NCBI GenBank assembly: GCA_028285645.1
Contig: JANQOV010000006.1
Span: 1-59,772, forward strand
Source: Hyphococcus sp.
GTDB taxonomy: Bacteria > Pseudomonadota > Alphaproteobacteria > Caulobacterales > Parvularculaceae
DNA length: 59,772 nucleotides
Reading direction: 5' to 3'
Shown: positions 9,596-18,831 of the stretch, piece by piece
Position numbering within the stretch: the stretch's first letter is position 1
Layout of the letters: each line of letters opens with the position of its first letter
Translations under genes and position numbers: made by a program
Notes under the pieces: generated by a model
The model's input: only the letters and a program-made list of their open reading frames with translations
Told to the model about the DNA's origin: nothing
Databases searched by the model: none

Positions 9596-12500
9596 ATGAA
9601 ACGAATCATTTTGACGATCCTTTCCGCACTCACCCTTGTTGCCTGCAGCGGTGAGCAGGCAACAGAGCCCGCTGTTGAACCGCCAGTGGAAAGCCAGCCT
9701 GTCGTCGAGGCGCCGCCGCCAAAGCAATCCGCGCCGCCGCAGGACGCAGCAGCCGCCGAACCAGTCGAACCGTTTTTATTAACCGACAGTATCGCCAATG
9801 CGGAAGCCGGCGCAGAAATTTTGATCCCCGCCGGGCGCTACGATGTCGCCGACATAAGAATTCGCAAGGACCTTTCCCTGAAAGGCGATGGCGAGGTCAT
9901 CCTTTATTCCAGCGAGCCAGTCGCCAAGGGTCACTTAAACCCCATGCCGGGAATTTCCCTCCGTGTCGAGAATATTATTTTTGAAGACTCGCGCTCGCCG
10001 GATCAAAACGGCGCCGGCATTCGCCATGACGGGCTCAATCTTGAAATCGTCAATTGTGTCTTTCGCGACAATGACAACGGCGTCCTGTCGACCGGCGCCG
10101 AAGATGGCGTCATTACCATCACTGGCAGCACATTTTTAGACAACGGTCATGGGGACGGCCAATCCCACGGCATCTATGTTGTCTATGCGAAAGCGCTCAC
10201 TATTGATAACAGCCGGTTCATCGGCTCAAGGATCGGCCATCACGTCAAGTCCCTTGCCGGAAAAACCACCATTACGAACACCATCTTTGACGATGCTGAC
10301 GGCCGCACCAGTTATGCGCTTGACGCCTCAAAAGGCGGCGACGTTGTTTTTCGCGATAACGATGTCACGCAAGCGGCGGATGCGGACAATTCCACTATCA
10401 TCAATTACGACCTTACCCGCGGCGGCGAGGCCATCGGGTTGCGCATTGAAAACAACAAATTCACCAATCGGCACCGGCGGGGCAAGCTATTGCGCAATGA
10501 TACGGACCTTGAGCCGGTCATCACGGGCAATGAAGTGATCAATGAGGGCCGCGGCTCATTGCGCATTAAGCAATCGCCAAGCGGCGAATTGCGCCAGCAA
10601 TTGCGCATTGATGCTGATGTTGCGCCCGAACGCCCCCCGCTTACGATTGAGCAAGCAGCCCCGAAAAACACCAAGCGCACCGGCTTGTTGCGCGCGCCGA
10701 AATTTGATGACGCCGGCCCCGCCCTTGCGCGCTTTAAATTGCGCAACAACTGGAAAGACGATTCAGACAAAGACTATTTTACCTTCGGACAGGTTTTCGT
10801 CGAAGGCGCGCTCGCGCCCAGCGAACCCGTCGCCGCCCGCTTCGGCGAGCGCCTCTTGCCGGCGCAGATCGATGTGCTCGCAACCCACAATGACGGATCG
10901 GTGCGTCATGCAGCGGTCACTATTGAAACGCCGATGCTAAAATCAGGCGCCGAGATTGAGGCCGCCCTCGTGAAAGAGGCCGCAAACGCTCTAGAAAATT
11001 TCGATGCTGCTACGCTCTTGCGGGCGCAGTACGATTTCCCCCTCGCGCTTACTTTCACTTTTGGCGATCAGACAACGCAAGACTTCGCCGCCAATGCACG
11101 CAACAAGGCCATTGCTGCTTTTGAAGAACCGAACGTATTATGGCTCGACGGCCCGCTCGCCAAGGAAACGCGCATCGAATTCAGCGCCGCGCCCCACCTT
11201 GATTTGCGTTTAGATATCCGCGTCTATCGCGACGGCGACATCCGCACCAGCGTTGTCTTCGCCAATGAAAAGACCTTTTCTCCCGGCCGCCGCGAGCTGC
11301 TCTATGATGTCACGATCGCCGGCAAGGACGCGCCGGCTTTTTCGGCAGGCGAAGTATTTCATCATCGCGCCGCCAATTGGCGAGAAGTGTTTTGGACTGG
11401 CGCGCAGCCAAAATTGCATGTTGTCCACGATCTGCAGACAATGATTGACGCGCGCGCCATTGCGCCCCTTGACCCGTCGCTTGGCGTATCGGCTGCTGTC
11501 AGCGCCGCAGATGAATATAAGATTCGCCAACAGGGGCCGCTCGGGCCCGGCCTTATCACCAAATATTTCCCAACCACCGGCGGGCGCGAGGATCTCGGGC
11601 TTTTTCCGCAATGGACGTCTCACTATCTCGTCGCACAAACAGAGCGCACGAAACGCGTGATGCTGGCGAACGCTGAAGCCGGCGGCGCCGTTCCCTGGCA
11701 CTTTATCGACGAAGCGACAGGCGCGCCGATTTCCGTTGAAGACCATCCGCAGTTTTGGGCTGACGAGCGCGGTCTCAAGCCCGAACATATCGAAGACGCA
11801 GCGCATCCCGATCTCTTCGCCTCCCATGACGGCGACTGGGAGCCTGATCACTCGCACAAGCCAGCGCTTAACGCAGTCCCCTGGATAGTAACCGCCGACC
11901 GTTACTTTGCCGACGAACTCGCCATGCAGGGCGCTTACGCATTGTTCGGCCGCTGGCCGGACCTTCGCGAAGGCGGTCTTAAAGCCATCGATGTGGAACA
12001 AGTGCGCGCCACCGCCTGGTCTTTGCGCGATCTTTCCGACGCCGCCTGGGCGCTGCCGAATGGCCATCCGTCTAAGGACTATCTTGTGCGCGCTCATAGC
12101 GTGAATCTTAAACTGATGAAGGAGAAATATGTCGATCGCCGGGTGATGCGCGCTGCGGGCGAGCTGGAAGGCTATATCGAAGAGGATATCGGCCCCGAGC
12201 CGGAGCGGATCAGCCCATGGCAGAATGATTATGTAGCGATGGCGCTTTGGCTATCGGCCCGTCGCGGCGACGACAACGCCGCCAAGCTTCTCAAGTGGTC
12301 GCAGAACTTTCACGCCGGACGCATCCTTAACGATGCGTTGCCGTTAAAACACGCCGCCGCCTATTCGTTTCTAGCCCGCGGAACAGGCGCCGGGCCCGTC
12401 GCCAGTTGGGCGGCGTTGGCGGCGCGTATGAACGAACGACGCAACGATTTCAGCCTTGAAGAGCTTGAAGGCTATGCAGATTCAGCGACGGGTTATGTGG

Positions 12501-13159
12501 GCTCGGCGCTTTCTGCGCTTACTGTTATTGCGTCGGCCACCGGCGATCCGGTTGCATTCGAAGCCCTCGCGAAACTAGATCGTCGCGCACGCCACTCCCT
12601 GATGTGGGATCCTTCTCACGCGGACGCCGTCACCAAAGCCAATAATTTCCTGTTCTCTCTGTCGATGCCGGACGGCCGGCTGATTACCCGAGACCGCATG
12701 CGCAAAAACGGCAAAGGCAGCGGGGGAAGCGATTTTCTATATGGCGGCGATGGCGGCGACAACTTGCGCGGCGGCGGCGGCAGCGACGCGCTTGTCGGTT
12801 TGGACGGCGACGACGAGATCAGCGGCGGTGACGGTGACGACGTGATCTCAGGCGGCGAAGGTCAGGATGCAATATCTGGCGGCGCAGGGAATGACACGCT
12901 TGCCGGCGGGCCCGGCGGCGACCGTTTCTATTTCTCTACTGCGGACGCTGGACGCGATATCATCACTGATTTTACGCCGGCAGAAGACAGGATCAGCATT
13001 GCAACGACAACGATAGGTTCATCCAATGACATCATGGCTTTTGTCAGTGCAATATCCGACGGCGCACTCGTTTCACTCGATGACGGCGTGCAAACTATCC
13101 TCCTGAAAGACGTTGATAAAACCCAGTTAAGCGCTGCTCATTTTACAATAATTCAATAA
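9596..13159 (+). CDS. Large lipoprotein with beta-helix region and C-terminal RTX calcium-binding repeats
   Basis: A 1187-residue protein starting at the ATG at 9596, which gives a lipoprotein signal (LVAC, Cys17). A Pro/Ala/Glu linker to about residue 57 is followed by a right-handed beta-helix, pectate-lyase-like region to about residue 330, with recurring I-x-N-x-x-F units. The middle 700 residues resemble polysaccharide-lyase-associated proteins with a RIFT-barrel-like start (ATHNDGSVRHA), but this assignment is tentative. Residues about 1040-1112 are RTX nonapeptide repeats such as GGDGDDVISG and GGAGNDTLAG. The tail resembles type I secretion signals. Combining a lipobox with RTX repeats is unusual. 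No type I secretion genes are visible nearby. Confidence 0.8.
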   Translation: MKRIILTILSALTLVACSGEQATEPAVEPPVESQPVVEAPPPKQSAPPQDAAAAEPVEPFLLTDSIANAEAGAEILIPAGRYDVADIRIRKDLSLKGDGEVILYSSEPVAKGHLNPMPGISLRVENIIFEDSRSPDQNGAGIRHDGLNLEIVNCVFRDNDNGVLSTGAEDGVITITGSTFLDNGHGDGQSHGIYVVYAKALTIDNSRFIGSRIGHHVKSLAGKTTITNTIFDDADGRTSYALDASKGGDVVFRDNDVTQAADADNSTIINYDLTRGGEAIGLRIENNKFTNRHRRGKLLRNDTDLEPVITGNEVINEGRGSLRIKQSPSGELRQQLRIDADVAPERPPLTIEQAAPKNTKRTGLLRAPKFDDAGPALARFKLRNNWKDDSDKDYFTFGQVFVEGALAPSEPVAARFGERLLPAQIDVLATHNDGSVRHAAVTIETPMLKSGAEIEAALVKEAANALENFDAATLLRAQYDFPLALTFTFGDQTTQDFAANARNKAIAAFEEPNVLWLDGPLAKETRIEFSAAPHLDLRLDIRVYRDGDIRTSVVFANEKTFSPGRRELLYDVTIAGKDAPAFSAGEVFHHRAANWREVFWTGAQPKLHVVHDLQTMIDARAIAPLDPSLGVSAAVSAADEYKIRQQGPLGPGLITKYFPTTGGREDLGLFPQWTSHYLVAQTERTKRVMLANAEAGGAVPWHFIDEATGAPISVEDHPQFWADERGLKPEHIEDAAHPDLFASHDGDWEPDHSHKPALNAVPWIVTADRYFADELAMQGAYALFGRWPDLREGGLKAIDVEQVRATAWSLRDLSDAAWALPNGHPSKDYLVRAHSVNLKLMKEKYVDRRVMRAAGELEGYIEEDIGPEPERISPWQNDYVAMALWLSARRGDDNAAKLLKWSQNFHAGRILNDALPLKHAAAYSFLARGTGAGPVASWAALAARMNERRNDFSLEELEGYADSATGYVGSALSALTVIASATGDPVAFEALAKLDRRARHSLMWDPSHADAVTKANNFLFSLSMPDGRLITRDRMRKNGKGSGGSDFLYGGDGGDNLRGGGGSDALVGLDGDDEISGGDGDDVISGGEGQDAISGGAGNDTLAGGPGGDRFYFSTADAGRDIITDFTPAEDRISIATTTIGSSNDIMAFVSAISDGALVSLDDGVQTILLKDVDKTQLSAAHFTIIQ

Positions 13160-13179
13160 AAATTTCGCGATGAAATTGC

Positions 13180-13208
13180 TTGACTGAACCGCCCGCCCGC
13201 GCTGTATT
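13180..13208 (+). promoter_or_regulatory. Candidate promoter of the cold-shock gene
   Basis: TTGACT at 13180-13185 and TGTATT at 13203-13208 are separated by exactly 17 bases. This predicts a leader of roughly 140 bases before the cold-shock ATG at 13354, the sort of long 5' untranslated region known for cspA-type genes. Confidence 0.5.
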
Positions 13209-13229
13209 TCCCACGCGCGACTTTGTTTT

Positions 13230-13280
13230 GGCCGATCTTAAAGAGAACAAGCCTTCGGCCGACCTTAAACGAGAACCAAG
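13230..13280 (+). repeat. Direct repeat in the cold-shock gene leader
   Basis: Two tandem copies of about 22-24 bases: GGCCGATCTTAAAGAGAAC at 13230-13248 and GGCCGACCTTAAACGAGAACC at 13257-13277, each followed by AAG. They differ by one substitution and small insertions. They lie inside the predicted untranslated leader. Confidence 0.65.
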
Positions 13281-13353
13281 ACATGGTTGCCTATGAAGCG
13301 GATGCATTAGACTCGCATCTCGTACGAAACTGCCATGAAAGGACTTCTCAACG

Positions 13354-13557
13354 ATGGCGTCAGGAACTGTTAAGTGGTTTAACCCGACCAAAGGCTTCGG
13401 CTTTATTGAGCCGGATGGCGGCGGTAAAGATGTGTTTGTTCACATCACAGCCGTGCAAGCGGCTGGCCTGCAAGGGCTTGAAGATGGACAACGCATCTCA
13501 TTCGAACTTCAGGAAGAGCGCGGTAAAACCGCTGCGGCAAACCTGAAAGTCGAATAA
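13354..13557 (+). CDS. Cold-shock protein, CspA family
   Basis: A 67-residue single cold-shock domain with both RNA-binding motifs: RNP1 as KGFGFIEP (residues 13-20) and RNP2 as DVFVHI. Family members bind single-stranded RNA and DNA and melt secondary structure. AAAGGA lies about ten bases ahead of the ATG. The gene is monocistronic, with its own predicted promoter, a long leader with a direct repeat, and a strong terminator at 13591-13621. Whether it is truly cold-induced cannot be judged from sequence. Confidence 0.96.
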   Translation: MASGTVKWFNPTKGFGFIEPDGGGKDVFVHITAVQAAGLQGLEDGQRISFELQEERGKTAAANLKVE

Positions 13558-13590
13558 CGGGTTTCCCAAAAACCAATTGTAGCGTTCGAA

Positions 13591-13621
13591 ACGCCAGCCT
13601 TACGGCTGGCGTTTTTGTTTT
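13591..13621 (+). terminator. Rho-independent terminator of the cold-shock gene
   Basis: A perfect nine-base stem, ACGCCAGCC and GGCTGGCGT, encloses the loop TTAC and is followed by TTTTGTTTT. Confidence 0.9.
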
Positions 13622-13637
13622 GAGCGTAGTGCAATTC

Positions 13638-14840
13638 TTACTTCAGCGCTTTTGCCGGAGCCGTTTCTGAAGAAGCCGCAGCGTTATCGAGACTAAGCTC
13701 GGCGTCCAGAAACGCCGGAAGAATGCTCCAAAACGGCTTCGACCGGGAATTCGTCAAAAGCACAATGCCCACATCTCGGTCTGGCAAAAACGCGATTTGC
13801 GCGCTGTATCCGCCGACTGAACCTGAATGGTTGACGATTTTTTCGCCGCGATAGTCATAGATGCGCCAGCCAAAACCGTAATGAGCGTCGTCAAGGCTCA
13901 TGACACTCCTCACGCGGCGAACCTCTACGGGCGTTTTGACTTTTGGATCATGCATCATCCGTAACAAATCGGCGGGCAAAACGTCCGGCGCATAGCCCAT
14001 TTGCGCGCGAAGCCAGTAGGCCATGTCGGTGATGCTCGCATTGACGCCGCCCGCCGCGGGCACGCCATAGTATGGTGTTCTCACATCAACGACGCGCCAG
14101 GACCGCCCGCGGTTTCGCCGGTGGGACCGCGCCCAATCATCTTCTCGTTGAAGGCCGTCTCTGTTGAACGAAGCGCCCTCAAGGCCGAGCGGTGCAAAAA
14201 GCCGCGCAGCAACCGCTTCATCAAAAGCCTTACCGTCCGCACTCTCTACAGCATCAGCCAAAATGTTGAACGCAACATTCTGATAGGCATAACACCTGCC
14301 AACAGGGCAAATCATATCGACGTCGCCGAGCCGGCGCAAAATCGTACGCGGCGGAACGCCCGCCTCCAACAGATTGTCATATGCGTAAGGCGGAAGCCCG
14401 AGACGGTGGCTCATGACATTCTCTAATGTCGCCGCCTGCAATTGACTTGTATCTTTGAGTTTGAAATCCGGCGCAAAAAGCGCCGCCTGATCGGTTAGCG
14501 AAAGTTTCCCTTCGTCTATAAGCTGCACAATCGCACCGGTCGCAAATGCTTTTGACAAAGACGCAATCCGAAACTTCGTATGCGGGCCAATCTTGCCTTC
14601 GCTGCCGATTTCGCGGCGCCCATAGGTTCTCAACATGGCGACCTCGCCGCCGCGCACAACCGCAACTGCAAGCCCCACCATGTCTTCGCTCTTGGCGATC
14701 TCAGCCACCTGCTGCTCGAATATGGCAAGACCAGATGGCGCCGTTGCAGGAGATGCTGCAAAGGAAGGCCAACACAACGCCAACATAGCGCCGGCCAACA
14801 AAAAAAGACTTCTCGTCAAGAGGAGGTGCAAAGCGTTCAT
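13638..14840 (-). CDS. Exported serine hydrolase, beta-lactamase/PBP4* family
   Basis: A 400-residue protein with a signal peptide (hydrophobic core LFLLAGAMLALCW, cleavage near FAA-S). The catalytic SxxK motif is SLSK at residues 94-97, and a YxN-like YQN and the HSG motif (VNHSGSVGG) follow in the usual class C order. Such proteins include esterases and D-aminopeptidases; resistance to beta-lactams should not be inferred. The open frame extends upstream into feoB, but the ATG at 14840 is the one followed by the signal sequence. It begins 16 bases after feoB and may be transcribed with feoAB. Confidence 0.87.
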   Translation of the reverse strand: MNALHLLLTRSLFLLAGAMLALCWPSFAASPATAPSGLAIFEQQVAEIAKSEDMVGLAVAVVRGGEVAMLRTYGRREIGSEGKIGPHTKFRIASLSKAFATGAIVQLIDEGKLSLTDQAALFAPDFKLKDTSQLQAATLENVMSHRLGLPPYAYDNLLEAGVPPRTILRRLGDVDMICPVGRCYAYQNVAFNILADAVESADGKAFDEAVAARLFAPLGLEGASFNRDGLQREDDWARSHRRNRGRSWRVVDVRTPYYGVPAAGGVNASITDMAYWLRAQMGYAPDVLPADLLRMMHDPKVKTPVEVRRVRSVMSLDDAHYGFGWRIYDYRGEKIVNHSGSVGGYSAQIAFLPDRDVGIVLLTNSRSKPFWSILPAFLDAELSLDNAAASSETAPAKALK

Positions 14841-14856
14841 TCGATCAAGGCTCGCG

Positions 14857-16686
14857 TTAAAGTCCTGCCGCGCTGGCGCTCCAGTAAACAAGACCGGCCG
14901 CGACATAGGCAAGCCCAAATAGATACGCGACTGTAAAGCCTACCCATTTCCAGGAATTGGTTTCGCGCCGGATGGTTGCGAGGGTGGCGAAACATTGCGG
15001 CGCAAAGACAAACCAGGCAAGGAACGCCAGCGCTGTCGGTAAGGACCACGCTGTCTGCAATGTCGCCGCAAGGCCTTCGGTGTTTTCTTCACCGCCCTGG
15101 ATTGCGTAGACCGTTCCAAGCGCGCCGACCGCCACTTCGCGCGCCGCCATGCCGGGCACCAGCGCAATTGAAATTTCCAAATTGAAGCCGATCGGTGCGA
15201 GCACCGTTTCAAGGACGGCGCCAATGCGGCCCGCAAAACTCTCACGCAAGGTAGTCGCAGAAGCAGGATAGCTCGCAAGGAACCACAGGGCGATGGACGT
15301 CGCCAAAATGATGGTGCCGGCGCGCTTCAGGAACGCCGAGACGCGAGTCCACAACCCCAAAAAGAAATCGCGTGCATTCGGCAATTTGTAAGTCGGCAGC
15401 TCCATGATCAAAGGCTGCGGGCGGCCTTTGGTCACTGTGCGCTTTAATACGAACGCAACGGTTACCGCGCTGATGACGCCCGCAATATAAAGGCCGAACA
15501 GCACCAGGCCCTGCAGATTAAAAACGCCAACCTGGTCCGGCGGAATGAAGGCAGCGATGATGAGCGCATAAACCGGCAGCCGCGCCGAGCAGGTCATCAG
15601 CGGCGCAATTAAAATGGTGGTAAGGCGGTCTCGTTCATTTTCGATCACCCGCGCCGCCATAATGCCTGGGATCGCGCAGGCAAAACTCGATAGAAGCGGA
15701 ATGAAGGCGCGGCCGTTAAGGCCCACGCGCATCATCAATTCATCCAACATGAACGCCGCGCGCGCCATATAGCCAGACGCTTCTAGCAGCAGGATGAACG
15801 TAAACAGAATTAGAATCTGCGGTAGGAATATAACGACGCTGCCAACACCGGCGATAATCCCGTCGGATATCAAACTTCGCAACCAGCCTTCGGGCATCGT
15901 CTCTGCGACCAAGCCTGCGAGCGAACCAAAACCGCCGTCTATCAAATCCATGAGCGGCGTCGCCCAGGAAAACACCGCCTGGAACATGAAGAACAAAATC
16001 GCCGCCAGGACGATGGGGCCGGCAATTGGGTTCAAAACCACATTGTCGACGGAACGAGTAATCTGATTGAGCGCCGGCTCTTTGAGGATCACTTCGCGGG
16101 CAATGCCCCGCGCTTCGCGTTGCAACGCCTTGATATCGTCGGTCTCAAAAGGCGGCGGCGCCACGTCGCCTAATCGTTCAAGCTCATGATCAAGCCGGGA
16201 AAGCAACTGTTCCCGCCCGCCCTTGCGCGTCGCCCGCGACGTTACAACCGGCGCGCCAAGCCGCGCTTCCAGCTTTTCAACGTCAATCTCCAGACCGTCG
16301 CGCTCGGCGAGATCAATCATATTAAGGGCGACGAGCATCGGCCTGCGCAGCGCACGCAATTGCAACACCGAATGCAAATGCGTACGCAAGTTAGCGGCGT
16401 CGATCAGGACGATCAGCATGTCTGGCGGTGTCGCGCCGGCAAGCGAGCCAGTAAGGGTCTCAATCGCGACGCGCTCGTCAAGGGATCGCGGCGTCATGCC
16501 GTAAAACCCGGGCAGATCGACAAGTTCGACCGTCTTGCCGGCAGGGGTCTGAAACTTGCCGCTTCGGGTTTCGACAGTCGCGCCCGGGTAGTTGGCGACT
16601 TTGGCGCGGCCGCCGGTCAGCCCGTTAAAGAGCGTAGATTTCCCACAATTCGGAGCGCCGACCAGCGCCAAGCGAAGGGTTGTCAC
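14857..16686 (-). CDS. feoB: Ferrous iron transporter FeoB
   Basis: A 609-residue inner-membrane Fe(II) permease with an N-terminal G protein. The P-loop is GAPNCGKST at residues 10-18, the G3 motif is DLPGFY, and G4 appears as NMID. After a helical linker the membrane part has two Gate-like segments and conserved patterns such as CAIPGI and MAAREV. It is shorter than the roughly 770-residue E. coli protein, mainly at the C-terminus, as in many alphaproteobacteria. Its ATG overlaps the feoA stop (ATGA), so the two are translationally coupled. Iron control by the Fur-like box upstream of feoA is likely. Confidence 0.95.
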   Translation of the reverse strand: MTTLRLALVGAPNCGKSTLFNGLTGGRAKVANYPGATVETRSGKFQTPAGKTVELVDLPGFYGMTPRSLDERVAIETLTGSLAGATPPDMLIVLIDAANLRTHLHSVLQLRALRRPMLVALNMIDLAERDGLEIDVEKLEARLGAPVVTSRATRKGGREQLLSRLDHELERLGDVAPPPFETDDIKALQREARGIAREVILKEPALNQITRSVDNVVLNPIAGPIVLAAILFFMFQAVFSWATPLMDLIDGGFGSLAGLVAETMPEGWLRSLISDGIIAGVGSVVIFLPQILILFTFILLLEASGYMARAAFMLDELMMRVGLNGRAFIPLLSSFACAIPGIMAARVIENERDRLTTILIAPLMTCSARLPVYALIIAAFIPPDQVGVFNLQGLVLFGLYIAGVISAVTVAFVLKRTVTKGRPQPLIMELPTYKLPNARDFFLGLWTRVSAFLKRAGTIILATSIALWFLASYPASATTLRESFAGRIGAVLETVLAPIGFNLEISIALVPGMAAREVAVGALGTVYAIQGGEENTEGLAATLQTAWSLPTALAFLAWFVFAPQCFATLATIRRETNSWKWVGFTVAYLFGLAYVAAGLVYWSASAAGL

Positions 16687-16916
16687 TGACGAATTTCCAC
16701 CTGAATCGCTGCGGCTTCATCAGGACGCAAGGCAATGAGCGTGCGGTTGAGCCGAACGCAATAGGGCTTGCCGAACAGCGGCCCCCGCTGGACCAATTCC
16801 ACCTCATCCTCCTCGGCAAAACCGACTTCACGCAGCTTCGCCTCCAGCACGGGATCATCGCTCGACACTGCTTGAACCTTAGCGGTCGCGCCAATTTCCA
16901 GCTCATTGAGCTTCAT
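16683..16916 (-). CDS. feoA: Ferrous iron transport protein A
   Basis: A 77-residue SH3-like protein (MKLNELEIGATAKV at the start, REVGFAEEDEVELV in the middle, LIALRPDEAAAI near the end). FeoA is a small cytoplasmic partner needed for FeoB activity. It is the first gene of feoAB and overlaps feoB by four bases. The Fur-like palindrome at 16948-16962 lies about 30 bases upstream of its start. Confidence 0.93.
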   Translation of the reverse strand: MKLNELEIGATAKVQAVSSDDPVLEAKLREVGFAEEDEVELVQRGPLFGKPYCVRLNRTLIALRPDEAAAIQVEIRQ

Positions 16917-16947
16917 TACTCACTCCTTGGGGGCATTGTTTCATTCT

Positions 16948-16962
16948 TGCGAATGATTTGCA
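16948..16962 (-). promoter_or_regulatory. Fur-like operator upstream of feoAB
   Basis: TGCGAATGATTTGCA is a near-perfect inverted repeat (one mismatched pair) that resembles alphaproteobacterial Fur-family boxes. It sits 32 bases from the feoA start and 59 bases from the divergent cytochrome b561 start, so it could act on both genes. Confidence 0.65.
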
Positions 16963-17020
16963 ATCTCGATTCATTTGGTTATAGAGCAAAGACAGTCAAG
17001 ATTCACCCCGCAAGTCGCCC

Positions 17021-17584
17021 ATGCAGCTCAAAAACACAAGCACCGCCTATGGCTGGATCGCAATCGCCCTCCACTGGATCGCCGCTGTCGGCGTCATTTG
17101 GCTCTATTTTCTCGGGGAGGCGATCGAGCACGCGAAGGCGGACGGGCTGCCGCGGGAAGAAATCATCACAGCCATTCGCTTTCATATCTCCATGGGGATG
17201 GTGTTCATCCTCTTTCTGGCGGCGCGCATTGTCTCCCATATCGTACAAAGGCAACCTACGCCGCCAGCACAGCAGCGCTATTTGCATTGGCTTTCGCGAA
17301 CAGTCATGTGGCTGTTCTTACTGATGATCGGCACACAAATTGTAACGGGACCGATCCTTGTCTGGACGCGGCCTTCAGATATCGCCGTCTTCGGCGTCGT
17401 CTTGTTCCCAAGTCCGTTCAGTGAAGAAGTTAAGTGGCTGCATGAGGGCGCTGAGTTTGTCCACCAAACAGCGCCGAACCTGTTCTGGCCGCTGATTGTT
17501 CTGCATGTGGCGGGCGCACTCAAACATTTCCTGTTTGATCGTGACAATACGCTGCAACGCATGCTGTGGGTGCGTAAAGACTGA
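17021..17584 (+). CDS. Cytochrome b561 family membrane protein
   Basis: A 187-residue di-heme cytochrome b with four membrane helices. It shows the YGWIAIALHWIAA start of the YceJ/CybB family, histidines in helix 1 (LHW), the FHISMG segment, and a final helix with VLHVAGALKH. Members pass electrons in the inner membrane between quinol and other acceptors; the substrate here is unknown. It is divergent from feoAB across the Fur-like box and convergent with the antiporter gene. Confidence 0.92.
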   Translation: MQLKNTSTAYGWIAIALHWIAAVGVIWLYFLGEAIEHAKADGLPREEIITAIRFHISMGMVFILFLAARIVSHIVQRQPTPPAQQRYLHWLSRTVMWLFLLMIGTQIVTGPILVWTRPSDIAVFGVVLFPSPFSEEVKWLHEGAEFVHQTAPNLFWPLIVLHVAGALKHFLFDRDNTLQRMLWVRKD

Positions 17585-17592
17585 CTTTTCGT

Positions 17593-18831
17593 CTAGGCGT
17601 TTGACGGCGCTTCATCGGCATCGGCCCGCGCGGCTCGAGATTCGCCATATCGCTTTGACAAGGGTGCGGCTGTTGCGCCATGCAGAACGATGCTCAAGAA
17701 CACGGTCACATAGACCACCGCCTCAATCTCGGTGAGCCGTCCCATCTCCTCATGGTCAATCGCAATCAAGAGGAACAAAATTGAGGCAAGACCGCGCGGC
17801 CCAAACCAGCCGATAAATCCAATCGTCGGCCATTTCAGCTTGAGGTCGAGGAGCGATAGCGCCGTCGGCGCCATGCGGATGATCGTTAGGCTCAGTAACG
17901 CATAAAGCACGCAGAACACGGTGAAATATTCAAGCGCCGCCGGCAACAATACAGCGCCGAAGATGAAAAAGATAATCAACGCAAAAAGCTGCCCCTCCTC
18001 TTCAACAAAGTTTGTGAGCGCGCCGGCGCGGCGTTTACAGAAACTGCCGAAAACAAGCCCGCCCACAAAGGCGGCAATAAAGCCATTGCCTCCCGCAAGC
18101 TCCGCAAGAAACAGCGTCATCACGGCAACGCCTAGGCTCGAAAGATTGCGGAATTCATGGGCGACCCAGCCCTTGCCATCCGCATAGTGAATAAGTTTAC
18201 CGAGCCCGCCCCCGGCAATTGCGCCAACTACTAAGCCAACGACGATTTGCTGACCGGTAAAGGTTAGCCAATATCCAAGGCCCCGCGTTTCGCCGGGCAT
18301 GACGCTGAAGGCGAGCGCTGCAAACAACAAGACCGCTGGCAAGGCAAGACCGTCATTCAACCCAGATTCAACGAGAATGGCTTGCCGGATGCGCTCCGGC
18401 ACTTGTTTGCTGCTGACCACCGCCTGCCCGAGCGCTGCATCCGTGGGCGCAAGGATTGCAGCGATCAGCGCTGCTTCCTGCCAACTTAAACTCGGGAACA
18501 CGAAAATGGCGACAATCGCGCCAAGCAAAACGGTCAATGGCAGCGAGACAAGCAAGAGGCGCTTTGGAATACGGTTTTCGCGAATAAGGTTCCGGCTGTT
18601 GGTGGACGCCGCGTCCGCAAACAAAATCAGTCCAAGGGTCAATTCTCCAAAACCCTCGAGCACATGATTGTCGACATCCAAATAAAAAAGGCCAAGGCCC
18701 GCCTGTCCCGCCGCAAGGCCAACGCCCATGAAAATCATTGGCGCTGAAATTGGCGATTTGGAGAACCAGGCGGAAAACGCGCCGTAAAAAAATATGCAAA
18801 ACGCAATGATTATAAGCGGTTCGGCAATCAA
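17593..18831 (-). CDS. Cation/proton antiporter, CPA1 (NhaP-like) family
   Basis: A polytopic membrane protein of about 412 residues with roughly twelve helices. The ion-binding signature appears as LAPTDAALGQAVV and ESGLNDGLALP. The open frame extends to a GTG at 18933 (446 residues), but the added N-terminus is polar and unlike the family. I favour the TTG at 18831, which has GGAAGG eight bases upstream and immediately starts the first helix (IAEPLIIIAFCIFF). The substrate is probably Na+ or K+. It is convergent with the cytochrome b561 gene. Confidence 0.88.
   Translation of the reverse strand: MIAEPLIIIAFCIFFYGAFSAWFSKSPISAPMIFMGVGLAAGQAGLGLFYLDVDNHVLEGFGELTLGLILFADAASTNSRNLIRENRIPKRLLLVSLPLTVLLGAIVAIFVFPSLSWQEAALIAAILAPTDAALGQAVVSSKQVPERIRQAILVESGLNDGLALPAVLLFAALAFSVMPGETRGLGYWLTFTGQQIVVGLVVGAIAGGGLGKLIHYADGKGWVAHEFRNLSSLGVAVMTLFLAELAGGNGFIAAFVGGLVFGSFCKRRAGALTNFVEEEGQLFALIIFFIFGAVLLPAALEYFTVFCVLYALLSLTIIRMAPTALSLLDLKLKWPTIGFIGWFGPRGLASILFLLIAIDHEEMGRLTEIEAVVYVTVFLSIVLHGATAAPLSKRYGESRAARADADEAPSNA

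Noticed and set aside
11210..12097. 295-residue minus-strand frame inside the RTX lipoprotein gene
   Set aside because: It is an antisense shadow of the GC-rich coding strand, with no start signal and no recognisable domain.
12715..12930. CRISPR-like regular repeats
   Set aside because: These are coding RTX nonapeptide repeats of a single gene, not spaced direct repeats.
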